Position numbers and translations under genes: made by a program. Source: Antennarius striatus (taxonomy: Eukaryota; Chordata; Actinopteri; Lophiiformes; Antennariidae). Taken from it: a DNA stretch of 64,000 nucleotides. Each line of letters begins with the position of its first letter. Within the stretch, counting starts at the first letter, position 1. The notes under the pieces were generated by a model that was not told the DNA's origin, made no database searches, and worked only from the letters and a program-made list of their open reading frames with translations. Location: contig NC_090791.1 in NCBI RefSeq assembly GCF_040054535.1, positions 18,761,327 through 18,825,326 of the forward strand, in the 5' to 3' direction. Below are positions 10,906 through 36,290 of this stretch, one piece after another.

Positions 10906-13900
10906 CATAGCATTTGTGGCATACGTATTTAAGTATGTGACAGTTGCATTGATTTTGTAATGATGAATCACACATCCAACCATATTTCTCTTTTGTAGAT
11001 TTACATAGTGTACAACAAGAGGACGGGGAAGCCTCGGGGCTACGCCTTCATTGAATACGAGCATGAAAGAGACATGCACTGTGAGTACTAATGTGCAGCT
11101 TCAAGCTAAAATTTGCTTTCATGTCATCACATGCTCGTGAAGACTGTTCTTAGTGACATGCTATATTGCACCACCCCCACCACACAAACACACACACAAA
11201 CACACTCATAGGAAAAGTGACCACTGCGTAATGAGCAAACAGTCATGGTATCAACTGAAGCAGAGTGCTACTTGAAGGCATATGTGCTGCATGTTAAATT
11301 CAGTTTATGTTGTGTGATGTGTGTCTGTGTTTGATGGTGCCATCAGTTGGTTGAGGAGGGGAACTGCTTCATTCAGTGGGGCATCATGGGAAGAGTGGGA
11401 GGAGCCAAAGGTGTGTCCTTCATGTGTGAACTTGAACATTTTTGCCTGTCGAAGGGCACATTGTCTTTTAACTGTTAGGCGTTGTAGTTCTGTGGAAGAG
11501 CAGCTCTCCTGGTTGGACTCTAATGGTAAGCACAAGGTTACCAATTAGAAATGTTTCAAGGACTGTATGGAAACCCATCAATTGTATGACTAGGCATTGA
11601 GCCTGTTTGTCAAAGTTTTGATTGGTGGTCTCCAACCCTGGTCATGGTGAGATTTGGTTCAGTTTACCACTCTAGTGAGAGATATGTTAATGCTGTAGTG
11701 ATGCGTCAGTGAATTACTGAGCGCTGTCTCATTAGACAAGTTAATGGTGCCATCTAACATGGTGACACCATTCTGGGATACTGGTGCCATCAGCTCTTCA
11801 AGACCAGAGTTGCTGAATCACAGCAAACATGTAGTCACAACAGTCATAAATTGAAGGGGGGGTGGGTGTGGGACTAAACAGTATATTAACTGTGTGTTGT
11901 TCTCATTGCCACTGCAGCCGCCAATCTGTGATGGCTATTGGCCAGAGCTGGCTGGCAGATGATGATGGTTATGATACATCTACACCCTACTACCACAGCT
12001 CAGTATATGGTTGGTATAATGGGTTTGTATGATGGGTAAGATTTCTTTCCACCCTCTATCTCCTACATAGGGAAAGAGGAGCTACGTTCAATGGGTAAAG
12101 TGTCATTCATTGCAAGCCTTAAACTGCCCCAGTGCATTGACTTAGTACTAATTTAGATTTGAGGCTTTGACCATTGAACGCATCCCTAACTCCTAGTGAA
12201 CTAAATGTTGCTCAGTGATTCTGCCCTTTATATGAAAGCCATCTTCTGTCAGTATGGACAGTCAGACGTGTGCGGACTGAAAAAGTGGGAAATTCAAATA
12301 TTTATACCATTTTCAGTTTTACCTATCTTTTTGAGTTGGTGGTTAATATCATAGCAATAGAGTGAATTTGAAACAAAACAGAATTTTTTTTCAGTGTAGC
12401 ACAATCTTTATATCCATCCATCCATTTTCTTCTACGCTTTATCTGCCACAGCGGGTCACGGGGAGCTGGAGCCTATCCCAGTTGGCATCGGGTGTGAGGC
12501 AGGGGGACTCTCCGGGCACAATGCCAGTGTGCCGCGGAGCCACACACAAAGACAGACAACCATGCACACACACACACACTCACTTCTACGGGCAATTTGG
12601 GACAGGCCAATTAACCTGAAGCGCATATTTTTGGAGGTGGGAGGAAGCCGGAGAACCCGGAGAGAACACACACAGACATGGGGAGAACATGCATAATGCC
12701 ACTTAAATTGAGATTGTAAAGAAATTTCAGTATGTTTATGAATGACGATGTTGTCTGTTAGGTTTAATGTGTTAAGGTAGGTAACTTAAGGTTACTGTCT
12801 GATAAACTATAGCACATCTATCAGAGAGAATACATCATCAGATAGTTCAGATAATTTTGGATCCAATTGTCGGGTTGATGCGGTTCATGTCTGCGGGTGT
12901 GAAAGCTGCCAGTTAAATTTAGCCCCATTTTTTCCTGGGTTCAGTAGCTTATTCTTTCCATTTCTTTGTAGGTCAGCATCTACACCTCCATTTCCGCTGC
13001 ACAGTACTCAACATTTTAGCATTGGGAATTAAGGCAGAAGTAAGCTGAGTCCGTGCTAAAAGCTCAAGTGAGACTGATTGGTCAGTTCTCACTATGTAGT
13101 GTATCCTACAGAGCAAAAATCACTGGACCTCACTCAAAGAATGTAAAGCGTCTTCACATTGTAACTTTTTTATTGCACCCAATGTATTCATGAAGTGCCG
13201 AAGTTTTGTTAAACATTGCTGGCAGAAAACTTCTGGGTCAAACCGATACTACGTACTGGAGATGTGGCTTAGGGGTCTTACCTCCTTATGCTTTTACTCT
13301 CGAGTGTGTAAAATGTCCATGGCTCCCATTGCCATGGAAATCCTTCGCCTTGCCTCAACCCCACTGAGTAGTTTGAGCTTCCATTGCCATGGAAATCCTT
13401 CACCTTGCCTCAACCCCACTGAGTAGTTTGAGCTGGCTTTTATAGAAATGGCAGATGAGGGCAATATTCTTGGTAATTCTTCTAAATGGGCTATACATGC
13501 ACGGTTATACATTCACTACATAGGTTAAGGCACAAACATGCTGTTGTAGCCATAATCATAATTTCATCACTACAATGTCAAAATTATCTAATACACTCGT
13601 GACATTTCAGAAGTTCATACACTGGATTTCCTCAGTATTTATATTTCAGGCCACTTACAATCAAAGAACATGATCTTATGCATTTTTAGTACCGTAAATG
13701 ATTCATATGTTATTAGTTGGGTGGATTTGTGATAATTCCTCTAGGAAGGAAGACCAGTTGTTTTTCTTTTGTTTGTATTGCCTTTTTTTCAGTTGAGTTT
13801 TGGCGGGATTGTTAGGGGTTTGGTAAGGCCCTGTCATTGGATGGGATGTTGTTATTCTTAGTGAACGAGGGAGGTAGATGGGGTTCTGGTAAGGCCCCTG

Positions 13901-16900
13901 ATAGAGTTGTTGTGACCGTATGTGCATTCTGGTGACCAGAGATTTTTGGTAAGGACCTAAGACTGGGACTGTTACCTTTGTAAGGCCTATGATTGAGTGA
14001 CCATGAACATAGTGAGGAAGTTGGGTAAGATCCTCTGAGGATATATTACGTTACGTTAAATAGTGGGTATTGGTAAGGCCCTCTCCTTGGACTGTTTTAC
14101 CCTCGGACATGATCACCTCATCAGCCCAGTGTGGCAACCAGGATGAGTCACCTGGATCTCACCAAGACCTTCTATCATGCAAGATGGATCGAAATGCTGT
14201 TGTCGTGTAATGGGATGCTATGTGGGAAAAGGTTGAAAAAAAACCCCAAATACCAAAGACTGGAGTGATAAAATCTTGCTGTTGGTGATTTCCATCACTT
14301 TCCTTTCTTCTGACTTTCATCAAAGCTTTCTGCAAATTAAATCTGGTGTAGAGGAACAATCTTTGATATACTTTGTGTGTGTGTGTGTGTATATATATAG
14401 ATATATCAATAAACACACACACACACGTGTGCGTGTATGTTATTCTGAAGCACTTATAGACATTAAAAATCAGTCGTTAGAGATTTGCACAATTTTTACC
14501 ATTATACAAAAGCTAGCAATGTAAGACATTGCAGTGCACGGTGCTGCTGCTTTAAAGCTTGTAATTTTCACATGACCAAAACCAAACTAGTGGAAAGTTA
14601 AATATTACTGATAGTAAATTCCTTAATTGTTTGAGCAGAGATTAATGTAGATACAATGTTGTCAGTGAGTAAGTTAATGAAATTTCTATCAACTTAATGT
14701 GATATGCAGTGATCCCTTGTTACTCGTGGTTAATGCGTTCCAAGAACCACCCGCAAAAACGAAATTCCGCAATATAGCGACAAACTATTATTTACGGTAA
14801 TTTAAACCTTTATAAACTCTCCCCATAGTGATATTAAACTACCTTCTATCTGTATTACCCTTTCCCATACTTTTATAGCCTGTTTAAAGCACGTTTGTGT
14901 CTCACAGAAGTACACAGCGTTCCGAGACTCATGGAATGCTGTGTACTTCCAGTAGCTGTCAGCCAATAGAATGTGCGTACGGTATCACATGACTACCTAC
15001 TAAAAATCTGCGGTGAGGTGAAGCCGTGCATTTTAATGTGCAAATGCGTGAGGGATTACTGTACATCAAAAAAGTCAAGACATATTTCAAGGTAATGTGT
15101 CTGATAGCTTTAAATGTTTACCAGTCAGAACTGTTAGTAGTTGAGCATTGATGAAGCCGTACTGACAATTCTCCTTCGGCAGTGTAAGTACTGATGAATT
15201 GGTAATTAATTGATGCAGTGAAGCATATAATATCATCAAGTGGAAGAAAGTCTACTCCTATTATCCTTCAACTTTAACCCAGAGAGCAGCCATCTCGGCT
15301 TCATCTGCTCCTGGTCAGTATGATGATGCACCGTTTGTTTCCTTGGCCACATTCAATTAGTAGAACTCCAAAGTCATCTGGTTTTTTTCTGCCCATTCTT
15401 CTCCAGCCGCATACAAGCATGCCGATGGGAAGAAGATTGATGGTAGAAGGGTCTTGGTGGACGTGGAACGAGGACGCACTGTAAAAGGATGGCACCCTCG
15501 CAGATTAGGTGAGTTGTTTTTCTTTTTTTTGAAAAATAAGCTTCTAAACTGTGTCATTTTAGGCAAGTTTTCATTTTCTGAACTAAGAGTACATAGAATT
15601 TGTGTGTTGGTGTTTATTACCACAAAGCACAGCTGTACTAAATAAAACCACTGTAATTGTTGGGTGAAGTTAAGTAACAATTGTATTCTGAGATCTACAT
15701 ATTCAGCAATTTGTAAAAAGACAAATCAGACTGAGCTTTCTTTTTACTGAAGTTTTGACCATAGTTGCAGATGCAACCTCTCCCGGACCAAAGTCCAGAC
15801 CATTGAGCAAAGTTTTATCCCACACTTATCAGCAGACACGTTGCAAAAGTCAAAATGCATTTTTGTCAAATTAGAATTTCTGCCGTTCATTATTTTTGAT
15901 GACTTTCACAACTAGCTATGCCAGAGTTTTTCTGTACTTTTTAGTACAAGGTTTTTTTCTGCAATCTTTTGTACCACTCCATTTTACCAGAATGTAGTGG
16001 ATCATGGTCATATGACTATGATTCCCAATTGGGCAAGACTGATATTATCATGACAATTCTACTGACAAAACTTCATTTAACACCTGTGCCGTTCTTGACA
16101 AGTACCTTAACTGTGACAACGTGCTCCATCTTTGCGGGAATTAAAACGTGGAATGTTCTCTTTTTAGTTGTTATGAGAGATTCCTTCTCTTGTCTGTGTG
16201 ACTTGTATTTGGGATTTTTCTTTGAACCAGGTGGTGGATTGGGTGGAACTAGGAGAGGTGGAGCTGATGTAAACATCAAGCACTCGGGTCGAGATGATGC
16301 ATCACGTTATGATGATCGGCCACTAGGGGGGTGAGTATTTTCGGAGCACACTTGTTTGGTAATCTACATTTGATTTGCTTTTTAGTAAGTGTCTTTGTTT
16401 TTCTTAACTACTTGTAGTGATCGGGACCGTGGAGACAGGAGGGAGCGCAGTAGAGAGCGTGACAGGGACAAGGACAGGGAACGCCGACGCACTCGATCTC
16501 GCGAACGTCGCCGACGTACCCGTTCTCGGGAGCGAGAGAGGGAAAGAGAGAGACAAATCGGAGTAGATGATGGTACTGGAAGTATCAGGCGTCGAGACAG
16601 GGAGAGGGATCGTGGGGCAACAGTGGGGGGAGACAGCAGGAGTAGGGAGAGGAGTAGAGAAAGGAAGAGAAGGAGTAGGAGCAGGGATCGCAAGAGAGAG
16701 AGGGAGAGAGCTAAGGGAGCAGATGGAGAAGAGGTCAATCAGGGAGATGGAGCCCCTGAGAGTGCCGAGCGAATGTTGGAGGAAAATGAAGATGTGGGTG
16801 AAGGCATAGAAGAACGCAGGGACAGGGACAGAGAAAGGGACAGGGACCGACGACGCAGCCACCGGGACAGAGACAGGCGCAGGGGAGACCGTGAAAGAGA

Positions 16901-17147
16901 CAGGGATCACAAGAGGGAGCGAGGTGAGAGAGACAGGGGTGAGCGCAGAGAAGAGCGCCACAGCTCCCTACGAGATGACGTGAGCCTCCAAGATGACGTG
17001 GGCAATGAGGAAGAGGGTGTAGCCCCGCCACAAATGGAGGAGTACAGTCAGGATGGGATGATGGACCAGCAGTCGGTACCTTCGGCTGATGGCTATGGCT
17101 CTAGTGAGAATGGCTACAAGATGGAAGCTCCAGGAGACGAGTACTGA
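5461..17147 (+). CDS. snrnp70: U1 small nuclear ribonucleoprotein 70 kDa (U1-70K)
   Basis: U1-70K binds stem-loop I of U1 snRNA and recruits U1C in the particle that recognises 5' splice sites. Coding exons: 5461-5607, 5694-5756, 9049-9103, 9186-9250, 9684-9746, 10999-11080, 15407-15508, 16231-16330, 16418-17147. Phases join to 1407 nt, 468 residues (human 437). The N-terminus [20 protein letters not shown] is almost identical to the human one as I recall it. The RRM spans about 103-182, with RNP2 LFVARV at 105-110 and RNP1 RGYAFIEY at 144-151. A Gly-rich linker ([11 protein letters not shown]) follows, then an Arg/Asp/Glu/Ser-rich tail encoded mainly by the last exon. The intron after the RNP1 exon is 4.3 kb and carries candidate autoregulatory splice sites. 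No disabling lesion was seen. Confidence 0.97.
5928..6003 (+). repeat. LINE 3' end fragment
   Basis: The text 'accatacaaataaa' after 'gccttgagataaatggcg' looks like a decayed L2/CR1-type 3' terminus, in snrnp70 intron 2. Confidence 0.35.
6335..6420 (+). repeat. Penelope-like terminal fragment
   Basis: It carries 'ccactggacttaaagaaaatgg' followed by 'ggcttcttcagttct'. This signature recurs at 8195, 8676 and 42553 and at both ends of the Penelope-like remnant 27015-28735. Confidence 0.45.
6873..7247 (-). mobile_element. tRNA-derived SINE
   Basis: Read on the minus strand, the element starts at 7247 with a tRNA-like head (ggctcagtggtagagcagg, then a degraded B box near 7190). It ends near 6880 in 'gggatcaataaagtatac'. 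Related heads occur at 40029 and 50695. It lies in snrnp70 intron 2, antisense to the gene. Confidence 0.7.
8195..8330 (+). repeat. Penelope-like terminal fragment
   Basis: It contains 'aactgaagaagcctcttcaa' and then 'ggataaccatgacccagata'. The same pair of motifs occurs at 42600-42690. Confidence 0.5.
8484..8644. mobile_element. Harbinger-type MITE, short internally deleted copy
   Basis: A 161-bp element has ends ggcccaacacgatgacgg and (as reverse complement) ggccccgtccacacgac. A TTA trinucleotide flanks it on both sides (8481-8483 and 8645-8647). Three-base TTA/TAA target duplications are typical of PIF/Harbinger. Full copies are at 46757-47227 and 53617-54080. Confidence 0.75.
8676..8745 (+). 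repeat. Penelope-like terminal fragment
   Basis: 'aactgaaaaagcctcttgga' followed by 'acatcttcaaagaactt' matches the terminal signature seen at 8210 and 28660. Confidence 0.45.
8840..8915 (-). repeat. hAT element end fragment
   Basis: Read in reverse it begins 'cagacatgggcaaactaca' and continues through 'gtgggccatgtacgatcg'. That resembles the terminal repeat of hAT (Charlie-like) elements. No partner end was located. Confidence 0.45.
9954..10862 (-). mobile_element. Tigger-like (Tc1/mariner) non-autonomous element
   Basis: The left end 'cagtcgtacctcgacttatg' follows a TA dinucleotide. The degraded right end lies near 10862. A minus-strand frame (10211-10423) encodes a helix-turn-helix-like start, [19 protein letters not shown] in related form, then [11 protein letters not shown], as in the CENP-B-like N-terminus of Tigger/jerky transposases. 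No catalytic domain is present. Sister copies: 30925-31668 and 37858-38851. It lies in snrnp70 between coding exons 5 and 6. Confidence 0.7.
10861..10903. repeat. (GT)n(AT)n microsatellite
   Basis: About 8 GT units run directly into about 12 TA units, around 95 bases upstream of the RNP1-encoding exon of snrnp70. Confidence 0.9.
11918..12035 (+). other. snrnp70: Candidate poison exon in snrnp70 intron
   Basis: A 118-nt stretch follows 'ttctcattgccactgcag' and ends before 'gtaaga', so both splice sites look usable. Joined to the preceding exon (phase 1) it reads four codons, S-A-N-L, and then TGA. Inclusion would truncate the protein inside the RRM and expose the mRNA to decay. Its first four bases (ccgc) match those of the normal downstream exon at 15407. 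No expression evidence is available. Confidence 0.4.
12414..12690. repeat. Dispersed fish repeat with (ATCC)n start
   Basis: It begins 'atccatccatccattttct' and contains 'ggagctggagcctatccca' and 'ggaggaagccggagaaccc'. The same blocks recur at 45566-45850, 28900-29065 (reversed) and 58395-58520. It is probably LINE-derived; the class was not determined. Confidence 0.6.
13326..13434. repeat. Two tandem 55-bp units
   Basis: The unit starting 'ccattgccatggaaatcctt' occurs at 13326 and again at 13381, with very few differences. It lies about 350 bases upstream of the candidate regulatory acceptor of snrnp70. Confidence 0.9.
13770..14080 (+). promoter_or_regulatory. snrnp70: Regulatory 3' splice site plus six-member 5' splice-site cluster
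   Basis: A strong pyrimidine-rich acceptor (ttgcctttttttcag) ends at 13792. Downstream, GGTAAG occurs at 13822, 13888, 13948, 14024 and 14072, and TGTAAG at 13979. Several extend to GGTAAGGCCC. All can pair with the U1 snRNA 5' end. Splicing from the exon ending at 11080 to 13793 would read F-E-F-W-R-D-C and then TAG. This matches the arrangement I recall for human U1-70K: a U1C-dependent alternative 3' splice site needing an adjacent cluster of 5' splice sites, whose product is degraded. The role in this species is inferred. Confidence 0.75.
14707..15061. mobile_element. MITE, 'cagtgatccctt' family
   Basis: The left end cagtgatcccttgttactcg pairs with the right end 'gagggattactg'. Both ends sit beside TA-like dinucleotides. 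The interior shares 'gccaatagaatgtgcgtacg' with copies at 22673, 47305, 53137 and 59051. No coding potential. Superfamily unassigned. Confidence 0.65.
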
Positions 17148-17640
17148 GATCTTCACCTACCTTACAAATAAGTTGTTTCATACCGTTTTAACATAGGCTT
17201 TTCTGTCTGCTAGAGCACAAGAAGTCTTCAACCCCCTAGCTAGATTACTACTCTGTCATGGATCAGATCAAAGAATTGATAATGTTACATGAGCAGTTGA
17301 TGCACATCGCAGATTTTATTTCCTGTTTGGTTTAAAGACTTGGCCAACACATTTGTAGCAATGTTATCAGGTTATTTTAATGATTCAAGCTTGCTTTGTT
17401 TTTTTCTATTTCCATTTTCCACTTTATTTTGTAGGAAGTGCTTCAAGATTAGCTTTATTTGTTTTTAGATGGTGTTTTATGTTTTATTTCACAATTAGGA
17501 AAGCAGTTTGACTATTTTGATCCGGTGACCAATTTCTGCTCAACATAAGTGAAATTGAAGGAAAGTAATTATTGTAACAGTTGATATCTGTTTTTGTTTT
17601 TTTTTCATTTTTGAATAAATAATAAAAATGTGATCCTTTC
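17148..17640 (+). other. snrnp70: snrnp70 3' UTR and polyadenylation signal
   Basis: AATAAA motifs at 17614 and 17621 lie about 470 bases after the stop. They are followed by 'gtgatcctttcctgttgc', a GU/U-rich region. Transcription of snrnp70 probably ends here, about 1 kb before lin7b begins. Confidence 0.7.
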
Positions 17641-18602
17641 CTGTTGCATCTTCATGGTCAGTTATGAGCTTCAAAATAAGGGGATGTGCACAAATATGAA
17701 AAAGTTTCTTAGGGATTGGTTGGCCACTTCTAAATTCTGGCATAGATCTAAAGCATATTGGAATATTGGTTTGCACTACTATTGTGATCAGAAATATTTC
17801 TCTCGTGGGGAAGATTCTGGTGGAACATTGATTTTAAATGATGTCCTGTAATTGTAATTGCAAAATTCATATGACAAATGAAGATTTTCTGACTCCAAAA
17901 CTATCTGGAAATCCAACTAAACTTGTTTCACAACGTGACTGATGTTTACATGCAGAAACACGAAAAAAGAATTAAGATTTCTATATTTGTCAAGGTAATT
18001 TGTAAATTGTGTTCGTCTAATGACAAATTTTTTAGTGACCCGTTTTGGATAACGACGTTTTAGCGGTTGTAGGGAATGGACTGATGCAGCAACAAGTCTC
18101 ATGATAAAGGTGTCTTAAAGCGTGAAAATGTTTACTTTTGACTGTTAACGTACGTCATAAATGCCCGCATTTGAAGGAAGCAGCGTCAGCCATCCTAGAC
18201 CCAAAAAGTGTCCTAGTCGATTGCATGGTGAGGACAAATGTTCAAGTGGCTATAACTAAATTGCAACAACATTGCACCACTAGACAGTCGTAACGGTTCG
18301 TCTGCTGGTGGGAAGAAGGTACCACATTATCTCTGTTACAACCGTTTTAATTATAACGTTTCCGCCACTGCTTCAATTGCGCAGTGTGATGCGTGGAGAT
18401 ACAGTCGCGCATCAGCTGGGGCGTTGGTGGAGCTGTCCTCCGTCCAGCCGCATGTCCTTGTTCTCCGATCGGCAGGAGCTGAACATGGACCGCGCTTAAC
18501 TGCGATCCTTCAACCGAACCCGTCACCGTCTAAGATTTACTGCCTGGAGTCGGAGATCTGCCGATTATGTCTTTGTACTACCATCCTGCCAAGGAGGCAG
18601 AT
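17641..18602 (+). promoter_or_regulatory. lin7b: Intergenic spacer with lin7b promoter and 5' UTR
   Basis: 17641-18200 shows no recognisable feature. From about 18380 GC and CpG content rise (gatacagtcgcgcatcagct, ctccgatcggcagg) up to the lin7b ATG, as expected of a CpG-rich promoter. No TATA box was recognised. The start site cannot be fixed. Confidence 0.45.
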
Positions 18603-33202
<14,600 letters not shown>

Positions 33203-33880
33203 CTGACCCAACGCCTTCATCAACCTCATCATAAAGCCTTCTTCTCTCTCTGTTTCAATGGGTGGCAACATCGTAGACATGAAGCAAAAAAAAAAAAGCC
33301 CAAAGTAGCCTGCCAACACCTGCTACATTCTTCACAAAAACAATACTTCCAGAGTTTCCCTTCTGTCTGTCACTGTTTCTTAGGAAAATACAGATGTAAG
33401 CTCTGTAATGTAAGCTCGTTGCCTGCATTCAAATACTCAGGTCAGGCTTGGTTCCCTGCACAGTTCCTATTTATAATTACAGTGACCTGTATCCAGCTAG
33501 TGGTGATGTGAATGCAACCTATCCCACTATACCTGTACTTTCATCTGCCCAGTTAGTAAACATCCTCAGCAGCACCTTCTCTTTCGCAATGCCTGAGTAT
33601 ACCTAGTGCTTATGGGCTCATATCATTTTAATTTTGATTTTAACATATTTTTTGCAATCCTCATCAATTCAACTTTAGTATTAGACACTAATGCCTACAT
33701 CCCTCACCACCATTTCTCCATCACATATCCCCATCAGAGGGCTAAGCATTCACATTATGAAGAATCATGGTTGAATTGGTTTTTGATGAGCCATCATAGT
33801 TATACCTGTGTGTATGGGGTTTTTTTGTATTTACTTATTTGTGTATTTAACTGCATAATTATTTGTGAAATAAAGTAACT
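33203..33880 (+). other. lin7b: lin7b 3' UTR
   Basis: The probable poly(A) signal AATAAA at 33869-33874 is the first convincing one after the stop, giving a 3' UTR near 680 bases. No repeat is seen in it. Confidence 0.55.
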
Positions 33881-34126
33881 GTGGAAATTGATTTATTTTT
33901 TCCTTGTATCCTTAGAAAACATGGAAATCATGGAAAATATTTTTGGCTTACAATATTCAGTCTCAGATGCTTCACATGTGTCTGTTGAAATGATTGGCAC
34001 TCATTCATTTAGGGCAGGACCACTTGATGTTTGCTTGTTAAACAGAACACGATCTGCACCTGTAGCATTGCTCTTTAACCAGAGTCACTGCTCTTCTCTT
34101 TAGTAACCAGTGGACCCACTGCCTAC

Positions 34127-34529
34127 TGTCACAATCCGCTCCTGGTTTTCCCCTCATCCGCCCAGCTCTACCTGCCTTCCACTCCAAACTCTTCAGTACA
34201 TATACCCTCCCATTCCTCTCAGTCTCTGCCAGATTGTCTTTGTGTCATGCATAGCTCTCTCGCGTTGATCTGCTTCCTCGGTTACGACCCTGCCTGTCTT
34301 CGACCCGTCTTCCTCGTCTCTGCCCCGGTAAACTGACCAGCCTTCTGTTGTTGACTACTCTGCCTGCTCGTTCCTTGTCTGATACCTGTCACCTGGGATT
34401 CCTGTTTACGGAGACTGTTTGTCTGGAATATTGCTGCCATTCTGTGCGAACCTCAGAATAAACTGTTGGACTATTCCTGATCTGGTCTCAGTCTGTGCTG
34501 TACGTGGGTCCTACCTCTGACCCGTTACA
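34127..34529. mobile_element. Solo LTR, Gypsy-like, with target duplication
   Basis: A 403-bp LTR starts tgtcacaatccgctcctgg and ends gacccgttaca. The 5-bp flank CCTAC is exact on both sides (34122-34126 and 34530-34534). AATAAA lies near 34456. No internal sequence remains, so the element was reduced by LTR-LTR recombination. Confidence 0.88.
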
Positions 34530-34711
34530 CCTACAGTGTCTGCTAATTTTCTGTCTCTTCAACAAATCCATTTGGCTGCATAACAGCAAAGTCGTCCATA
34601 TTTAACTGAGGACATTTCAGTATAAACAAGCAACAAAATGAAATGTTATCACAGTAAGTCAAAACATGAACAAAAAGTCAACAAAGTTACACCAAGATAA
34701 TGACACAATGG

Positions 34712-34743
34712 TTCAAATGGTTCAGAATATGGCAGCAAGAATC
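34712..34743 (+). repeat. L2-type LINE fragment, left part
   Basis: 'aatatggcagcaagaatctt' matches the C-terminal RT region of L2 LINEs (QNMAARIL). The same element continues at 36138 after the TTAA-flanked insertion. Confidence 0.6.
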
Positions 34744-34747
34744 TTAA

Positions 34748-36133
34748 AGGGGTTTTATTATGAAAATCACACTTTTTCAGGGCTCTACATATACATAGTG
34801 GTCCTCCCTAACCTGACCAACTCCTAGAATCTGGTAAACAAACACTTCCTGCATCAATAGATATTTAGAGTTTTAGAAATTCATGGCCCAGACCCAATCA
34901 GAACGATCAGATTTTGCTAGAATACCATTTGTGGCGTAATTTTCCTTTTGTGACGTAATTTACGTCACAGACTGTGTTCTGTAATTGACGATATTGATTG
35001 ATTGACATGCCCAAGGGCGTGGCAATCCCCGAAGGGGGAGTTCATTCAGGCTATGGTAGTAGTGTGTGGTAATGTATTAGCTCAGAGCTACACACTGACA
35101 AGCTGTTGGACTCACTTAGCATTTGGTTAACTAGTTAGAAGTCCACTTCAGTCATGTGTGTAAGTGTGTGTGCGCGTGTGTGTGGTTCGTGATCAGGCTA
35201 TGCGGCGGTGTGTGGAAATGATCTGGATCAGAGCTACACACCAGAAGTTCCTCATATGCTGTTGAATTCAGCTAGCATTTGGCTATTTAGCAGTCGTTGT
35301 GTGTGTGTGTTCACCCGAGATTATCCCCAGCATCACAGCGAACACATAACCAATTACACTTTAATTATTAATTCAGAACAATTTTCTGTTTTTTGGTGAA
35401 TGAAAGCAGCTTTAGCTCTTCTAAGTGATTGGAGAAACACACACGCACACACACGCGCACACAAGAACACAAGAGAAAAACTTGATCTTACCAGTAAAAT
35501 CCCGTTTCATTAGTTTGCGTTAGCTCAGCTCCATTGTTATCCACAAGCTCTCATTGTCTATAACGATTTTCAGAAAACACAGTGTAATTATCTTACCGGC
35601 TGGTCTCATCATATTTACAGAAGGGGCCATGAGTCTTTGTTCAGCAAAGACTGAGTAAGCATGTCCATGCTTAGCGCTGAAAAATCAACTGTTATATTAT
35701 GAAAGACAAGAGTGCAAAACATGAGAAGAATCAGAGTAAAATATGTAGCGATGAAGTTACTGAAAGTTAAAAAGTTGCAGACAATGGCGATCAATCAATC
35801 CATCTGTAATGCAGGCGCGTTTGAGAGGCTCAAGTAAACAAAACGCACGTGAATGCGTGGGGAGGGCAGTGTTGATTGGTCAGCAGAGACGGGGAAGGAG
35901 ATAGGGAAGGCTCAGAGGGGGGAGGGGGGAGGAGAGAGTTAGCTGAGTGCTAAGCTTAGCTAAGCTAAGCCCCATTAAAACAGAACTTCACAGAGCTGAA
36001 GAAAATTTACCAATATTCAATGAAAGATATTGAGGACCATGGATCACTTTGAGGCAAGGCATTTCAAAATACAGTGTAATTGGATATCTAGCAGCTGAAT
36101 GACATGAATTTAAAAAAGCATAATATGGGACCT
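34748..36133. mobile_element. TTAA-flanked non-autonomous transposon
   Basis: Ends AGGGGTTTTATTATG and, reverse-complemented, AGGTCCCATATTATG. TTAA flanks both sides (34744-34747 and 36134-36137). It interrupts an L2 LINE, which proves the boundaries. TTAA duplication suggests piggyBac-type mobilisation. No transposase is encoded. The copy at 22616-25879 is inverted relative to this one. Confidence 0.75.
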
Positions 36134-36137
36134 TTAA

Positions 36138-36290
36138 ATAAAATCAGGAAATTTGACCACTTCACCCCAATATTGGCTTCATTACATTGGCTTCTGTTTC
36201 ATCTCAGATCTGACTTTGAAGTACTTTTAATGATGTTATGGCCGCAGCTCATACCTGTATCTATTATTTATATTGTGTATCCTTCTGTCG
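36138..36290 (+). repeat. L2-type LINE fragment, right part
   Basis: The frame reads KIRKFDHFTPILASLHWLLF then HLRSDFEVLL, a conserved L2 C-terminal stretch. It resumes the element cut at 34743. Confidence 0.75.

Noticed and set aside
11480..11525. A further small exon in snrnp70 intron (between 'aactgttag' and gtaagc)
   Set aside because: The acceptor is weak, and neither a stop nor a homologous peptide supports it; kept only as a note.
16382..16961. Long minus-strand ORFs antisense to the last snrnp70 exon
   Set aside because: They are shadows of the repetitive Arg/Asp/Ser-rich coding sequence; their peptides are low-complexity and unsupported.
18420..18460. REST/NRSF silencer site near lin7b
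   Set aside because: Only one half-site (ggagctgtcc) fits; the other half does not match the consensus.
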